From NCBI GenBank assembly GCA_947463385.1, contig CANHSL010000007.1, positions 1 to 50,951 on the forward strand: a stretch of DNA of 50,951 bases. The letters are read 5' to 3'. A program made the translations under genes and the position numbers. This stretch comes from Flavobacteriales bacterium (GTDB lineage Bacteria > Bacteroidota > Bacteroidia > Flavobacteriales_D > Crocinitomicaceae). The notes beneath the pieces are model-generated. The model was given only the letters and a program-made list of their open reading frames with translations. It ran no database searches and was not told the origin of the DNA. Shown piece by piece: positions 23,636 to 32,599 of this stretch; positions within the stretch are counted from its first letter, which is position 1, and every line of letters begins with the position of its first letter.

Positions 23636-26452
23636 CTATCTGGAAAGGTGCATATTCCGCTTGGAATACACCTTAGTAAAGAACGGATCTTTCAAGTCTT
23701 TTATAAACCGAATTGCTTCACCAGTAGATTTCATTTCAGGTCCAAGTTCTTTCTTCACATCGGGGAATTTCTCATAGGAGAATACTGGAATTTTAATCGC
23801 ATACCCCTCCTTGCGTGGATTGAAGGTGAAATCCTTTACTTTCTTCTCTCCGAGCATGACCTTCGTTGCGTAGTTTACATAAGGCTCGTCATATGCTTTA
23901 GCAATAAACGGAACCGTTCTCGAAGCGCGCGGATTGGCTTCAATCACATAGACCTTATCGTCTTTGATGGCAAATTGAATATTAATCAACCCAACCGTAC
24001 GTAATTCCACGGCTATTTTCCGTGTGATGTCTTCAATTTGTGTCATCACAAAATCACCTAAATTATACGGAGGCAACACCGCATAGGAATCTCCGGAGTG
24101 AATCCCCGCAGGCTCAATGTGTTGCATGATTCCAATGATATACACATCTTCTCCATCGCAAATCGCATCTGCTTCTGCTTCAATCGCACCACCTAAGAAA
24201 TGGTCTAACAAAATCTGATTACTTCCCATCTCATTGATTATATCAACGACGTGGTGTTCAAGCTCTTCTTTGTTAATTACAATTTTCATTTTCTGTCCAC
24301 CCAACACGTAACTCGGACGAACCAACAACGGAAATCCTAATTCATCAGCTAACTCAAGCGCCTGTTCTGCACTTTCTACCACACCATATTGAGGAAACGG
24401 GATATTATGTTGTTCTAATAATTTCGAGAACCGCCCCCTATCCTCTGCTAAATCCAAGGCATCAAAGCTAGTTCCTAAAATTTTAACTCCATATCGCTGT
24501 AATTTCTCTGCTAATTTAAGCGCCGTTTGTCCACCTAACTGCACGATTACCCCTTCAGGTTTTTCATGCTGAATGATATCATAAATATGCTCCCAGAATA
24601 CCGGTTCAAAATATAGTTTATCCGCGGTATCAAAATCGGTAGAAACGGTCTCCGGATTACAGTTAATCATAATCGTTTCATACCCACATTCACGTGCTGC
24701 CAATACGCCATGAACGCAGGAATAATCGAATTCAATACCTTGTCCAATACGGTTAGGACCTGAGCCTAAAACCACCACTTTTTTGCGATCACTGACCACG
24801 CTTTCATTTTCAAACTCAAAGGTTGAATAATAGTATGGGGTTTGTGCTTCGAATTCTGCGGCGCAGGTGTCAACTAATTTATACACGCGTTGAATTCCTA
24901 GTTCCGTACGTTTAGCATATACCTCAGATTCAAGACAACGCAACAAATGCGCTACTTGGCGATCCGCATACCCTTTTTGCTTGGCTTCGAACAATAAATC
25001 TGCTGGAATATTTTCAATGGAGTTCCGTTCAATTTTGCGCTCCAATTTGATAAGGTCTTCAATTTGTCTCAAGAACCATATATCAATTTTTGTTTTCTCG
25101 ACAATGGTTTTAAAAGGAATCCCCAATTTAATGGCATCGTAAATATGAAACAAGCGGTTCCAGCTTGGTTTTTCCAAACTATTCAATATTTCATTCTGAT
25201 TGGTCAATTCCTTACCGTCTGCTCCTAGGCCATTTCTATTGATCTCTAAGGATTGACAGGCCTTTTGCAGTGCTTCTTGAAACGAGCGTCCAATGCCCAT
25301 TACCTCACCTACCGACTTCATTTGAAGGCCTAATTCACGGTTAGTTCCCGGGAATTTATTAAAGTTCCAACGCGGGATTTTTACGATTACATAGTCTAAG
25401 GTTGGTTCAAACAAGGCAGAAGTTGTCTTGGTGATTTGATTTTGAAGTTCATCCAAATGATACCCAATCGCCAGTTTAGAAGCAATTTTAGCAATCGGAT
25501 ACCCCGTAGCTTTAGAAGCCAAGGCCGAAGAGCGCGAAACTCTTGGATTTATTTCAATGGCAATAATATCTTCCTTTTCATCCGGAGATACGGCAAACTG
25601 CACGTTACATCCCCCGGCGAAATTGCCAATAGATCGCATCATTTTAATGGCCATGTCGCGCATTCTCTGAAACGTTGTATCTGATAAGGTCATTGCGGGA
25701 GCCACGGTAATTGAGTCACCCGTATGGATTCCCATGGGATCAAAATTCTCGATAGAACATATAATCACCACATTATCGTTGGCATCTCTTAGTAATTCTA
25801 GCTCATATTCCTTCCACCCAATTAAGGCTTTATCGATCATTACTTCGTGAATTGGCGATAATTCCAGCCCACGCTCCAAGAGGTTATCAAATTGGTCTGG
25901 TTTATATAAGATCGAAGCCCCTGAGCCACCCAAGGTATAACTCGGACGAATACACAAAGGAAACCCAAATTCTTGGGCAATCTCTTTCCCTTCAAGAAAA
26001 GATTTTGCAGTTTTTTGTGGCGCCATGGGCACACCAATCTCGGTCATTAAATCACGAAAAGCCTCTCGGTTTTCTGTAATTTCTATGGCTTTAATATCCA
26101 CTCCAATAATTCTCACCCCATGCTGCTCCCAAATTCCGAGTTCGTCGCATGCGATACACAAATTCAAGGCTGTTTGGCCCCCCATGGTCGGAAGTACTGC
26201 ATCTATTTTATGCTTTGATAGTATTTCAACGATACTTTCAGTTTCTAAGGGTAAGAGGTATACGTTATCCGCAACAACCTTATCGGTCATGATGGTTGCC
26301 GGGTTAGAATTTATGAGGGTTACCTCAATTCCTTCCTCCCGCAGTGAGCGAGCGGCTTGAGATCCAGAGTAATCAAATTCACAGGCCTGCCCAATCACAA
26401 TTGGACCAGAACCGATAATTAAAACAGATGAAATGGAGGTGTCTTTTGGCAT
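23636..26452 (-). CDS. carB: Carbamoyl-phosphate synthase large subunit, lacking the C-terminal regulatory domain
   Basis: The 938-residue enzyme makes carbamoyl phosphate from bicarbonate, ammonia and two ATP for arginine and pyrimidine synthesis. It has both ATP-grasp halves. Residues 1 to about 400 begin SSVLIIGSGPIVIGQACEFD, and about 550-920 begin KVVVLGSGPNRIGQGIEFDY; NPRVSRSSALASKATG and NPRASRTVPF mark the catalytic loops. It ends about 25 residues after GPEMKSTGE, where the E. coli enzyme (1073 residues) continues into the MGS-like domain that binds UMP, IMP and ornithine sites. No carA is adjacent. The flippase follows after one base. Confidence 0.97.
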   Translation of the reverse strand: MPKDTSISSVLIIGSGPIVIGQACEFDYSGSQAARSLREEGIEVTLINSNPATIMTDKVVADNVYLLPLETESIVEILSKHKIDAVLPTMGGQTALNLCIACDELGIWEQHGVRIIGVDIKAIEITENREAFRDLMTEIGVPMAPQKTAKSFLEGKEIAQEFGFPLCIRPSYTLGGSGASILYKPDQFDNLLERGLELSPIHEVMIDKALIGWKEYELELLRDANDNVVIICSIENFDPMGIHTGDSITVAPAMTLSDTTFQRMRDMAIKMMRSIGNFAGGCNVQFAVSPDEKEDIIAIEINPRVSRSSALASKATGYPIAKIASKLAIGYHLDELQNQITKTTSALFEPTLDYVIVKIPRWNFNKFPGTNRELGLQMKSVGEVMGIGRSFQEALQKACQSLEINRNGLGADGKELTNQNEILNSLEKPSWNRLFHIYDAIKLGIPFKTIVEKTKIDIWFLRQIEDLIKLERKIERNSIENIPADLLFEAKQKGYADRQVAHLLRCLESEVYAKRTELGIQRVYKLVDTCAAEFEAQTPYYYSTFEFENESVVSDRKKVVVLGSGPNRIGQGIEFDYSCVHGVLAARECGYETIMINCNPETVSTDFDTADKLYFEPVFWEHIYDIIQHEKPEGVIVQLGGQTALKLAEKLQRYGVKILGTSFDALDLAEDRGRFSKLLEQHNIPFPQYGVVESAEQALELADELGFPLLVRPSYVLGGQKMKIVINKEELEHHVVDIINEMGSNQILLDHFLGGAIEAEADAICDGEDVYIIGIMQHIEPAGIHSGDSYAVLPPYNLGDFVMTQIEDITRKIAVELRTVGLINIQFAIKDDKVYVIEANPRASRTVPFIAKAYDEPYVNYATKVMLGEKKVKDFTFNPRKEGYAIKIPVFSYEKFPDVKKELGPEMKSTGEAIRFIKDLKDPFFTKVYSKRNMHLSR

Positions 26453-26489
26453 GTTTACAATTTAAGCTTGCGACTGTATAAATTGTGGA

Positions 26490-26497
26490 CAAAATTA
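26490..26497 (-). promoter_or_regulatory. -7 promoter box (TAATTTTG) of the carB unit
   Basis: TAATTTTG on the minus strand lies 37 bases before the carB ATG at 26452 and matches TAnnTTTG exactly. No well-placed -33 TTG is visible. Confidence 0.45.
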
Positions 26498-26594
26498 GCT
26501 TAAAAACAGGCACGACGAATCATTTCATGCAAGGTAATTTTTACACAATTCCATTAAAAATGTTAATAGCGATGTTACCCTTTCAGGAAAATCC

Positions 26595-26602
26595 TATTTT
26601 TG
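26595..26602 (+). promoter_or_regulatory. -7 promoter box (TATTTTTG) of the DUF4159 gene
   Basis: TATTTTTG matches the consensus and ends 8 bases before the ATG at 26611. It lies inside the longer open frame, which supports the internal start. Confidence 0.5.
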
Positions 26603-26610
26603 TTGTAGCC

Positions 26611-27264
26611 ATGAGGACAACCATTACATTTTCCCTAATTCTGATAAGTTATTTATTGCTTGGTCAAACACAAAGCAGTTATAAGTTAGCGGTATTAAAA
26701 TACAACGGAGGGGGAGATTATTATGCGAACCCTACCGCCCTGCCGAATCTGGTTCAATTTTGTAATCAGAATATTGGAACACAAATCGCAAAAGAGGTTC
26801 CATATGTAGATGCGGGAAGCAAAGACATTTTCTTGTATCCGTTTGTGCACATGACAGGACACGGAAACGTAGTATTTTCACGTGCTGAAGTTTCTAACTT
26901 AAGGACTTATCTTTTGGGCGGAGGTTTTTTACATATTGACGACAACTATGGCATGGATGAATATGTACGAACCGAAATCAAGAAGATATTCCCAGAACAT
27001 GATTTGCAAGAGCTTCCTTCAACTCATGAAATTTTCTCTGTAAAATACAAACTGAACGGATTGCCGAAAATTCATGAACATGACGGTAAACGTCCACAGG
27101 CCTTTGGAATCTTTCATGAAGAACGTTTGGTCCTGTTGTACACCTATGAAACAGATTTGAGTGATGGTTGGGAAGACCAACGGGTACACAACGATCCCGA
27201 CGATAAACGTCAGCAAGCCTTAAAGATGGGTGCGAATATTTTGTACTATGTTTATACACGTTAG
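26611..27264 (+). CDS. Exported DUF4159 domain protein
   Basis: From ATG 26611 the 217-residue product has a clear signal peptide (1-18, ending LLLGQT). It then matches DUF4159: KLAVLKYNGGGDYYANPTAL, PFVHMTGHGNVVFS, LRTYLLGGGFLHIDDNYG and EIFSVKYKLNGLPKIHEHD. The family has a flavodoxin/GATase-like fold in my recollection, but I know of no established activity. The upstream open frame was rejected because the signal peptide and promoter box both point to 26611. It diverges from carB and has no coupled neighbour. Confidence 0.85.
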   Translation: MRTTITFSLILISYLLLGQTQSSYKLAVLKYNGGGDYYANPTALPNLVQFCNQNIGTQIAKEVPYVDAGSKDIFLYPFVHMTGHGNVVFSRAEVSNLRTYLLGGGFLHIDDNYGMDEYVRTEIKKIFPEHDLQELPSTHEIFSVKYKLNGLPKIHEHDGKRPQAFGIFHEERLVLLYTYETDLSDGWEDQRVHNDPDDKRQQALKMGANILYYVYTR

Positions 27265-27302
27265 TACAACGCCCACGCTATCGTTCAGTTCAGCTTATCA
27301 GT

Positions 27303-27332
27303 AAAAAAAAGCACCCCTCAACCGAAGGATGC
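27303..27332 (-). terminator. Rho-independent terminator after the PPIase operon
   Basis: Read on the minus strand, AGCATCC pairs with GGGTGCT around a loop of about nine bases, and eight T follow. It lies 29 bases past the stop of the cyclophilin-FKBP gene. Confidence 0.8.
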
Positions 27333-27360
27333 TTATTCTTATAAAAGTTACTTTACTTAA

Positions 27361-28473
27361 TTAGTGCTTATGATCGTGTCCATCATGGTCGTGATGTTCT
27401 TCGATTACGGGTGTTTTTTGCGGTGCCTCTAGGTTTACCATTTCAATTTCAAACACGAGGTCAGCGTATGCAGGAATTCTTGGATTCCCTTGTGCGCCGT
27501 ATGCTAAACGATACGGAATGTACAATTTGGCTTTTCCTCCTTTACCTATCAGCTTTAACCCTTCTTCAAATCCAGGAATCATCCGTTGAACTTGATAATT
27601 GAAATCCATAGGCACATTACGGTCGTAAGATGCATCAAATTTCTCGCCTGTAGCAAAGAAGGTACCTTTATAATGTAGGGACATTTTTGAGCCCATTTCT
27701 GCTTTATATGCCTCACCCGGCGTTTGAATCACATAGATCAAGCCACTGGCAGTTTGTGTAAGGCCTTCACTGATGTCTTGGGCAGAAACACGTTTTTTAA
27801 AGTCTGCGTTGTATTCAATATCAGTCATGGAAGCGATTTTAGCGTAAACTGCTTGTTTTGCTTTTTCGGCTTCTTTTAATTTCAAATACTTCCCGTCGAA
27901 CGCAGTTTGGCCATTAAACGCTTGAGCAGCTTTTCCAACGCGCATGATGGTTACTGAATTCATCACATCATTTTGCGCAATGGCATTCACCACATCCTGA
28001 CCTTGAACCACTTTACCGAATACGGTATGTTTTCCATCTAACCACGGTGTTGCTTTGTGGGTAATGAAAAACTGACTTCCGTTGGTATTGGGTCCGGAAT
28101 TAGCCATGGAAAGAATTCCTGGTGTAAAGTGTTTTAATGAGGTATCAATTTCATCGAAAAATTTATATCCCGGTCCGCCCATTCCATTACCCTGTGGATC
28201 CCCACCTTGAATCATGAAATCAGCGATTACGCGATGAAACTTCAAGCCATTGTAATATGGTTTCGTTACTTTGGTGGTATCAACGCTTAACTTACCTTCG
28301 GCTAATCCAACAAAATTACCAACGGTCATTGGAACTTTTTCATAGTACAATTGACAGATGATATCTCCTTTTGAGGTATTAAACTTCACATAAAGTCCAT
28401 CAGCCAATTTAGGTGCTTGCGCTTGTGCAAATAAGGTCAGTGCTAAAAAAGCAGCTAAAATTAATCGATTCAT
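27361..28473 (-). CDS. Exported cyclophilin-FKBP fusion peptidyl-prolyl isomerase
   Basis: The 370-residue protein catalyses proline cis-trans isomerisation, presumably in the periplasm. It has a signal peptide (1 to about 19, [10 protein letters not shown]). A cyclophilin domain follows (about 27-185: [49 protein letters not shown]). After a helical linker comes an FKBP domain (about 245-348: [38 protein letters not shown]). The C-terminus is a His/Asp-rich tail, [11 protein letters not shown]. The start is ATG 28473; the extension three codons upstream begins with TTG. It lies one base after the FKBP gene and is last in a four-gene unit. Confidence 0.95.
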   Translation of the reverse strand: MNRLILAAFLALTLFAQAQAPKLADGLYVKFNTSKGDIICQLYYEKVPMTVGNFVGLAEGKLSVDTTKVTKPYYNGLKFHRVIADFMIQGGDPQGNGMGGPGYKFFDEIDTSLKHFTPGILSMANSGPNTNGSQFFITHKATPWLDGKHTVFGKVVQGQDVVNAIAQNDVMNSVTIMRVGKAAQAFNGQTAFDGKYLKLKEAEKAKQAVYAKIASMTDIEYNADFKKRVSAQDISEGLTQTASGLIYVIQTPGEAYKAEMGSKMSLHYKGTFFATGEKFDASYDRNVPMDFNYQVQRMIPGFEEGLKLIGKGGKAKLYIPYRLAYGAQGNPRIPAYADLVFEIEMVNLEAPQKTPVIEEHHDHDGHDHKH

Positions 28474-28474
28474 A

Positions 28475-29167
28475 TTATTCAAAACTTAATAATTCAACTT
28501 CAAAAACTAAACAAGAATACGGAGTAATAACGGGTGTTGGAGAAGAAGATCCGTAGGCTAATTCTTGAGGAATGAAAAACTTATACTTCGCTCCTTTCGA
28601 CATTAACTGAACACCCTCTGTCCATCCTGGAATTACTTGATTCAAAGGAAACTCAATCGGTTCCCCTCGTTCCACCGAACTATCAAATACTATGCCTTCA
28701 ATCGTAGTACCGTGATAATGCACCTTAACGGTAGATTCTGCGGTTGGATGTGCTCCATCTCCCTCTTTAATCACTTGATATTGCAAACCACTTGCGGTGG
28801 TAACTATGCCTTGTTTTTTACCGTTATCAGCAAGAAACTTTTCGCCGGCCACTTTGTACACTTCGCTTTTCTTGTCTTCCTCCGCTTGTTTCATCATGGC
28901 TTTTTCTTGGAAATACATCGATAATACCATGTCCGTACTGTCTTGACAGACCAACCGTCCTTTTGCGACTGCATCTCTAAATCCTTGAATAATTAACTCA
29001 AAATTAGCCTCGCTCATTTCTTTGCCTAGGCTGTTTCCGATGTTAACTCCCATCAAGTATGACACGGAATCAATTTCATTTTTCAATACTACTTTCTTTG
29101 CTTTCTTTTGCGCAAGGGCACTAAAAGCGAACAGGACGGCACCTGTTAAAACAATCATTTTTTTCAT
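28475..29167 (-). CDS. Exported FKBP-type peptidyl-prolyl isomerase
   Basis: The 230-residue protein has a signal peptide (1 to about 19, ending SALAQ). An N-terminal dimerisation region follows (about 30-110; [16 protein letters not shown]), then an FKBP domain (about 130-230; [46 protein letters not shown]). This is the FklB/FkpA/Mip layout, a periplasmic folding catalyst. It starts 3 bases after nadK and ends one base before the cyclophilin-FKBP gene, so two isomerases are made from one transcript. Confidence 0.95.
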   Translation of the reverse strand: MKKMIVLTGAVLFAFSALAQKKAKKVVLKNEIDSVSYLMGVNIGNSLGKEMSEANFELIIQGFRDAVAKGRLVCQDSTDMVLSMYFQEKAMMKQAEEDKKSEVYKVAGEKFLADNGKKQGIVTTASGLQYQVIKEGDGAHPTAESTVKVHYHGTTIEGIVFDSSVERGEPIEFPLNQVIPGWTEGVQLMSKGAKYKFFIPQELAYGSSSPTPVITPYSCLVFEVELLSFE

Positions 29168-29170
29168 AAG

Positions 29171-30052
29171 TTAATTTCGATTATCAATTCCCCAATACAT
29201 TTTATTACGAATGGTATCTAAGAAATTCGTATGTTCAAATTTAATCACATTAATTAGAAACTCTGCCTTGGTTACGCGGATTTCTTCCCCTTGTTTAATA
29301 TTTTTTGTGACGCCATCTAAACTCACCAAGCATGTTCGGTCGCGACTCTCTAGGGTTAAATCAATCGGCATATGGTCTGGAACTACCACTGGCCGTACAT
29401 TTAAATTATGTGCCGCGATCGGAGTAATGATGTGTACTTGACATCCCGGTGTGATTATCGGACCACCGCAACTCAGGTTGTAACCGGTAGAACCTGTTGG
29501 GGTAGAAACAATTAACCCATCCGCCCAATAGGAATTCAGGTATTTACCGTCCAATTTTGCATGCACAGTAATCATGGAAGAAGTATCTTTTTTTGAAATC
29601 GTCAATTCATTTAAGGCGAAGTTCTCTAAACCAAATAACTCATCTTGGGTTCTAACCCGGATTAAGGATCGTTTCTGAAATTCGTATTTTTTGTCCTCCA
29701 ACAATTGAAACGTTTCACCAATGGCTTCTTTAGAAATATTGGATAAGAACCCTAACCTTCCCGTATTAATCCCAAGAATCGGAACGCCGGAATCACGAAC
29801 AAAGCGCACAGCGCGAAGGAATGAACCATCCCCCCCAAGACAAATCATATAGTCGATTCCTTTTTTAAAATCTTGATCGGTAACATAGGTTGTGCAGGGC
29901 AAAGAAAAATCATACTTAGATTTCAGGTGATTTAGCATATCATGCTCCATAACTACATTCCAACCCCGTTTTTGACATTCGGCATGTACTTGATGAACAT
30001 AGTCCAAGCTTTGCCGTGTAAATTTCATCCCAAAAATCGCTACATGTTTCAT
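29171..30052 (-). CDS. nadK: NAD kinase
   Basis: The 293-residue cytoplasmic enzyme phosphorylates NAD to NADP. It has the diacylglycerol-kinase-like motif CLGGDGSFLRAVR (about 72-84), NTGRLGFLSNI (about 96-106), the glycine-rich DGLIVSTPTGSTGYNLSCGG (about 177-196) and the downstream ITPIAAHNL block. The length is normal. It starts directly after the stop of the CBS gene with no gap. The downstream genes are exported isomerases with no evident metabolic link. Confidence 0.97.
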   Translation of the reverse strand: MKHVAIFGMKFTRQSLDYVHQVHAECQKRGWNVVMEHDMLNHLKSKYDFSLPCTTYVTDQDFKKGIDYMICLGGDGSFLRAVRFVRDSGVPILGINTGRLGFLSNISKEAIGETFQLLEDKKYEFQKRSLIRVRTQDELFGLENFALNELTISKKDTSSMITVHAKLDGKYLNSYWADGLIVSTPTGSTGYNLSCGGPIITPGCQVHIITPIAAHNLNVRPVVVPDHMPIDLTLESRDRTCLVSLDGVTKNIKQGEEIRVTKAEFLINVIKFEHTNFLDTIRNKMYWGIDNRN

Positions 30053-30715
30053 TTAGAATTTCATAAAGTTCATGAGGGCATCGAATCGATTGCGCAAATC
30101 CTCCTCCGCATCCTTATCTTGAAATGCGGCTTTAACCTGATAGTCATACCGTTCGAAGGTTCGAATGATGGACGATAAATTAGAGGTGTTTATTTTTAAG
30201 GTAACTTCAGTATTGGTAGATTCTTCGTTCGAAGTAATGTAAGAGCTTAAAATTTTCGCGTTGTTACTTTCAACGATCTGTGCAATTTGTGCTAAGCTAT
30301 AATCTGACTGATTCATTTCAAGCACCAAGATTCCACCATGTTCTTTCAAGCTTCCAAAATCCGAGAGCACCGACATGATGCCGTAAACAGAAATGCATCC
30401 CAAATATTCTTCATTATCGTTTAACACCGGAAGTACCGAGAGTTTTTCAGAAGACATTTTAAGTAGAATGTCGTACAAATGCGCATTTTGATTGACAAAA
30501 GGTCGCGGTAAGTGGTCAAACAAATGATCAAGATCCGATTCAAGATTTAAGTGGTCAAGAACCGCAGATTCAGATACTACGCCAACAAAATTTCCATTTT
30601 TCAATACAGGGAGGTGACTAACCTTGAATTCATCCATCCAAAGCATGACTTTTTCACCCGAATCTGTATGCAATAAGGGAGGAATTTCTTCAGAAAGGAT
30701 TTCTAGCGCACGCAT
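30053..30715 (-). CDS. CBS-pair protein with C-terminal ACT-like domain
   Basis: The 220-residue cytoplasmic protein has two CBS motifs (about 1-55 with HLPVLKNGNFVGVVSESAVL, and about 70-120 with LSVLPVLNDNEEYLGCISV) and then an ACT-like region (about 125-200, GGILVLEMNQSDYSLAQIAQ). The layout resembles AcuB-type regulators, which bind adenine nucleotides or other small ligands. It heads the unit with nadK, so nucleotide sensing is a reasonable but untested idea. A near-consensus box (TACCTTAG on the minus strand, 30725-30732) lies 9 bases upstream. Confidence 0.85.
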   Translation of the reverse strand: MRALEILSEEIPPLLHTDSGEKVMLWMDEFKVSHLPVLKNGNFVGVVSESAVLDHLNLESDLDHLFDHLPRPFVNQNAHLYDILLKMSSEKLSVLPVLNDNEEYLGCISVYGIMSVLSDFGSLKEHGGILVLEMNQSDYSLAQIAQIVESNNAKILSSYITSNEESTNTEVTLKINTSNLSSIIRTFERYDYQVKAAFQDKDAEEDLRNRFDALMNFMKF

Positions 30716-30753
30716 AACCGGATGCTAAGGTATGGAATTCCGTATAGAGTTTG

Positions 30754-30761
30754 TAATTTTG
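30754..30761 (+). promoter_or_regulatory. -7 promoter box (TAATTTTG) of pdxJ
   Basis: TAATTTTG lies 12 bases before the GTG at 30774 and downstream of the alternative ATG at 30732. A transcript starting here could not include that ATG. Confidence 0.55.
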
Positions 30762-30773
30762 AACAAAAATCAC

Positions 30774-31484
30774 GTGACGAAACTCAGCGTAAACATTAAT
30801 AAAATAGCGACAATCCGAAATGCCCGAGGGGGTCAAACCCCTAATGTAGTTCAATTTGCCATTGATTGTCAGACCTTTGGCGCGGATGGCATCACGGTAC
30901 ATCCCCGACCAGACGAACGTCACATCACGTACAAAGACACCTTAGAAATTTCTGAGATTATCACCACTGAATTTAACATCGAGGGATACCCCGATGCACG
31001 ATATTTCGAATTATTAAAAAAAACCAAACCAGCACAAGCAACCTTAGTGCCTGATAGTCCAACGGTACTTACCTCAAACGCGGGTTGGGATGTCAAAGCA
31101 AATGAAACGGCCCTGGCACGATGGATTGATGAAATTAAACGCTTGGGAATTCGATGTTCTCTATTTATGGAAACAAATCATGAGCAAATTGAGCTAGCAG
31201 CTAAACTAGGCGCCGATCGAATAGAATTCTACACGGGACCGTATGCGGAGCAATTCTCTTCCAATCCGGACTGCATAAAACCCTATGTTGATGCCTGTGC
31301 TTTTGCAGTGGAATGCGGACTAGAAATTAATGCCGGTCATGATTTAAGCCTAGAGAATTTGAGATTCTTTAAGCAGCACATGCCAAGATTAGACGAGGTT
31401 TCGATTGGACATGCGTTAATCTCAGATGCACTTTATTACGGAATAGAAAACACGATTCACCTGTACAAGCGCTGTTTAGGCTAA
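30774..31484 (+). CDS. pdxJ: Pyridoxine 5'-phosphate synthase
   Basis: The 236-residue TIM-barrel enzyme condenses 1-deoxyxylulose 5-phosphate with 3-amino-2-oxopropyl phosphate in vitamin B6 synthesis. Visible motifs are KLSVNINKIATIRNARGG at the N-terminus, GADGITVHPRPDERHI, IEGYPDARY, TLVPDSPTVLTSNAGWD, GADRIEFYTGPYA and INAGHDLSLENL. Relatives begin M-TKLSVN, so GTG at 30774 is the best start. The ATG at 30732 would add 14 unrelated residues and lies upstream of the promoter box. The last four bases overlap the convergent MscS gene. Confidence 0.95.
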   Translation: MTKLSVNINKIATIRNARGGQTPNVVQFAIDCQTFGADGITVHPRPDERHITYKDTLEISEIITTEFNIEGYPDARYFELLKKTKPAQATLVPDSPTVLTSNAGWDVKANETALARWIDEIKRLGIRCSLFMETNHEQIELAAKLGADRIEFYTGPYAEQFSSNPDCIKPYVDACAFAVECGLEINAGHDLSLENLRFFKQHMPRLDEVSIGHALISDALYYGIENTIHLYKRCLG

Positions 31485-32599
31485 GCTTTATTGATTATGG
31501 TGCGGGTAGGGTATGCAAAATGCACCTGATTTTCTCTAAAGAGTCGGTCGATTTCAAAGCGGATTTCAGACTTATAATTTCCTATATCCCAACTATTTTC
31601 TGCCCAGAAAATAAGTTCCATTTCGATGCCATTTTCGGAAAAATTCGACATTCGAACAATTACTGGTTCTTCCCTACTTACAATTGGATGTCCAAGTGCC
31701 GCGGTTTTCAATAATTCTGTTGCCAATACGGTATTGCTACCATATTCTATCAAGGCGTGAATGGTGAACATAGAAAAAGACGAGCTATGGCTCCAATTTT
31801 CTACTTGTTGTTGTGTTAAATGTGTATTTGGAATGATGAGTACATTCCCTTCTTTCGTTTGAATTTGGGTTGTTCTGAAACTGATTTTAATGATACGTGC
31901 CACAAAATTATATGCCCCTTTATGGGAATTCGTTTGAGACTTAGCATCAATTTCCACAATATCCCCCACTTTAATATTACCCTCTAAGAGTAAAACAATA
32001 CCTGCAATCGTATCTTTAAAAACATCCTGCAAGCCCAATCCAATACCGACCAAAAGTCCAACAGAACCCGTTAAGATTAACGAAATGTTCAAACCGATCA
32101 CATTAAAAGATAAAAGCACAGCAAGGGTATAGATTATATACCTTGCGATTTGTACGTAAACATATTCCACACCGGGATCATAGGCTACTTTAGCTCGATG
32201 TTTTTTTCCAATATACAGCTTGTAAACACTGGATATGATTTTAGCGGACAAGAAAATTACAGCCACTAGAATTACGTTGTAGAGTGAAATTTTTAAAGAC
32301 CCAATGCTTACTAAATTATATTTAATGAACTCCTCAAACGTAATGTCACGATTATTGAATCTAAAACTTAATACAGCAAAGTACAAGGCAATTAAATACA
32401 CACTTTGAGTAAATAACTTAAAATAGGTTTCTCTTCTTCCTTCGAGGTGAATGTTATTACTTTTAAGTTGTTTTTTGAGAAATCTTGAAAGGAGTCGACG
32501 AAGTACGAATGCAGTTAAGAATATAATGGAGAGAAACACTAAATTCCAAATACAAATATTGAATGGGCCGATTTTGAATAAGGTGGTACTTAACATCAT
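31481..32599 (-). CDS. Mechanosensitive channel of the MscS family
   Basis: The 372-residue protein has four or five membrane segments (about 13-33, 50-70, 98-118, 147-190). The pore-lining and beta-domain signature of MscS follows: TGSVGLLVGIGLGLQDVFKD (about 177-196), GIVLLLEGNIKVGDIVEID, then IQTKEGNVLIIPNTHL. It releases solutes under osmotic downshock. The start overlaps the dnaG stop (ATGA), so it is the last gene of the polyprenyl synthase-dnaG unit. Confidence 0.93.
   Translation of the reverse strand: MMLSTTLFKIGPFNICIWNLVFLSIIFLTAFVLRRLLSRFLKKQLKSNNIHLEGRRETYFKLFTQSVYLIALYFAVLSFRFNNRDITFEEFIKYNLVSIGSLKISLYNVILVAVIFLSAKIISSVYKLYIGKKHRAKVAYDPGVEYVYVQIARYIIYTLAVLLSFNVIGLNISLILTGSVGLLVGIGLGLQDVFKDTIAGIVLLLEGNIKVGDIVEIDAKSQTNSHKGAYNFVARIIKISFRTTQIQTKEGNVLIIPNTHLTQQQVENWSHSSSFSMFTIHALIEYGSNTVLATELLKTAALGHPIVSREEPVIVRMSNFSENGIEMELIFWAENSWDIGNYKSEIRFEIDRLFRENQVHFAYPTRTIINKA

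Noticed and set aside
26485-26610. A longer DUF4159 protein
   Set aside because: The extra 42 residues precede a clear signal peptide, and a promoter box lies within them.
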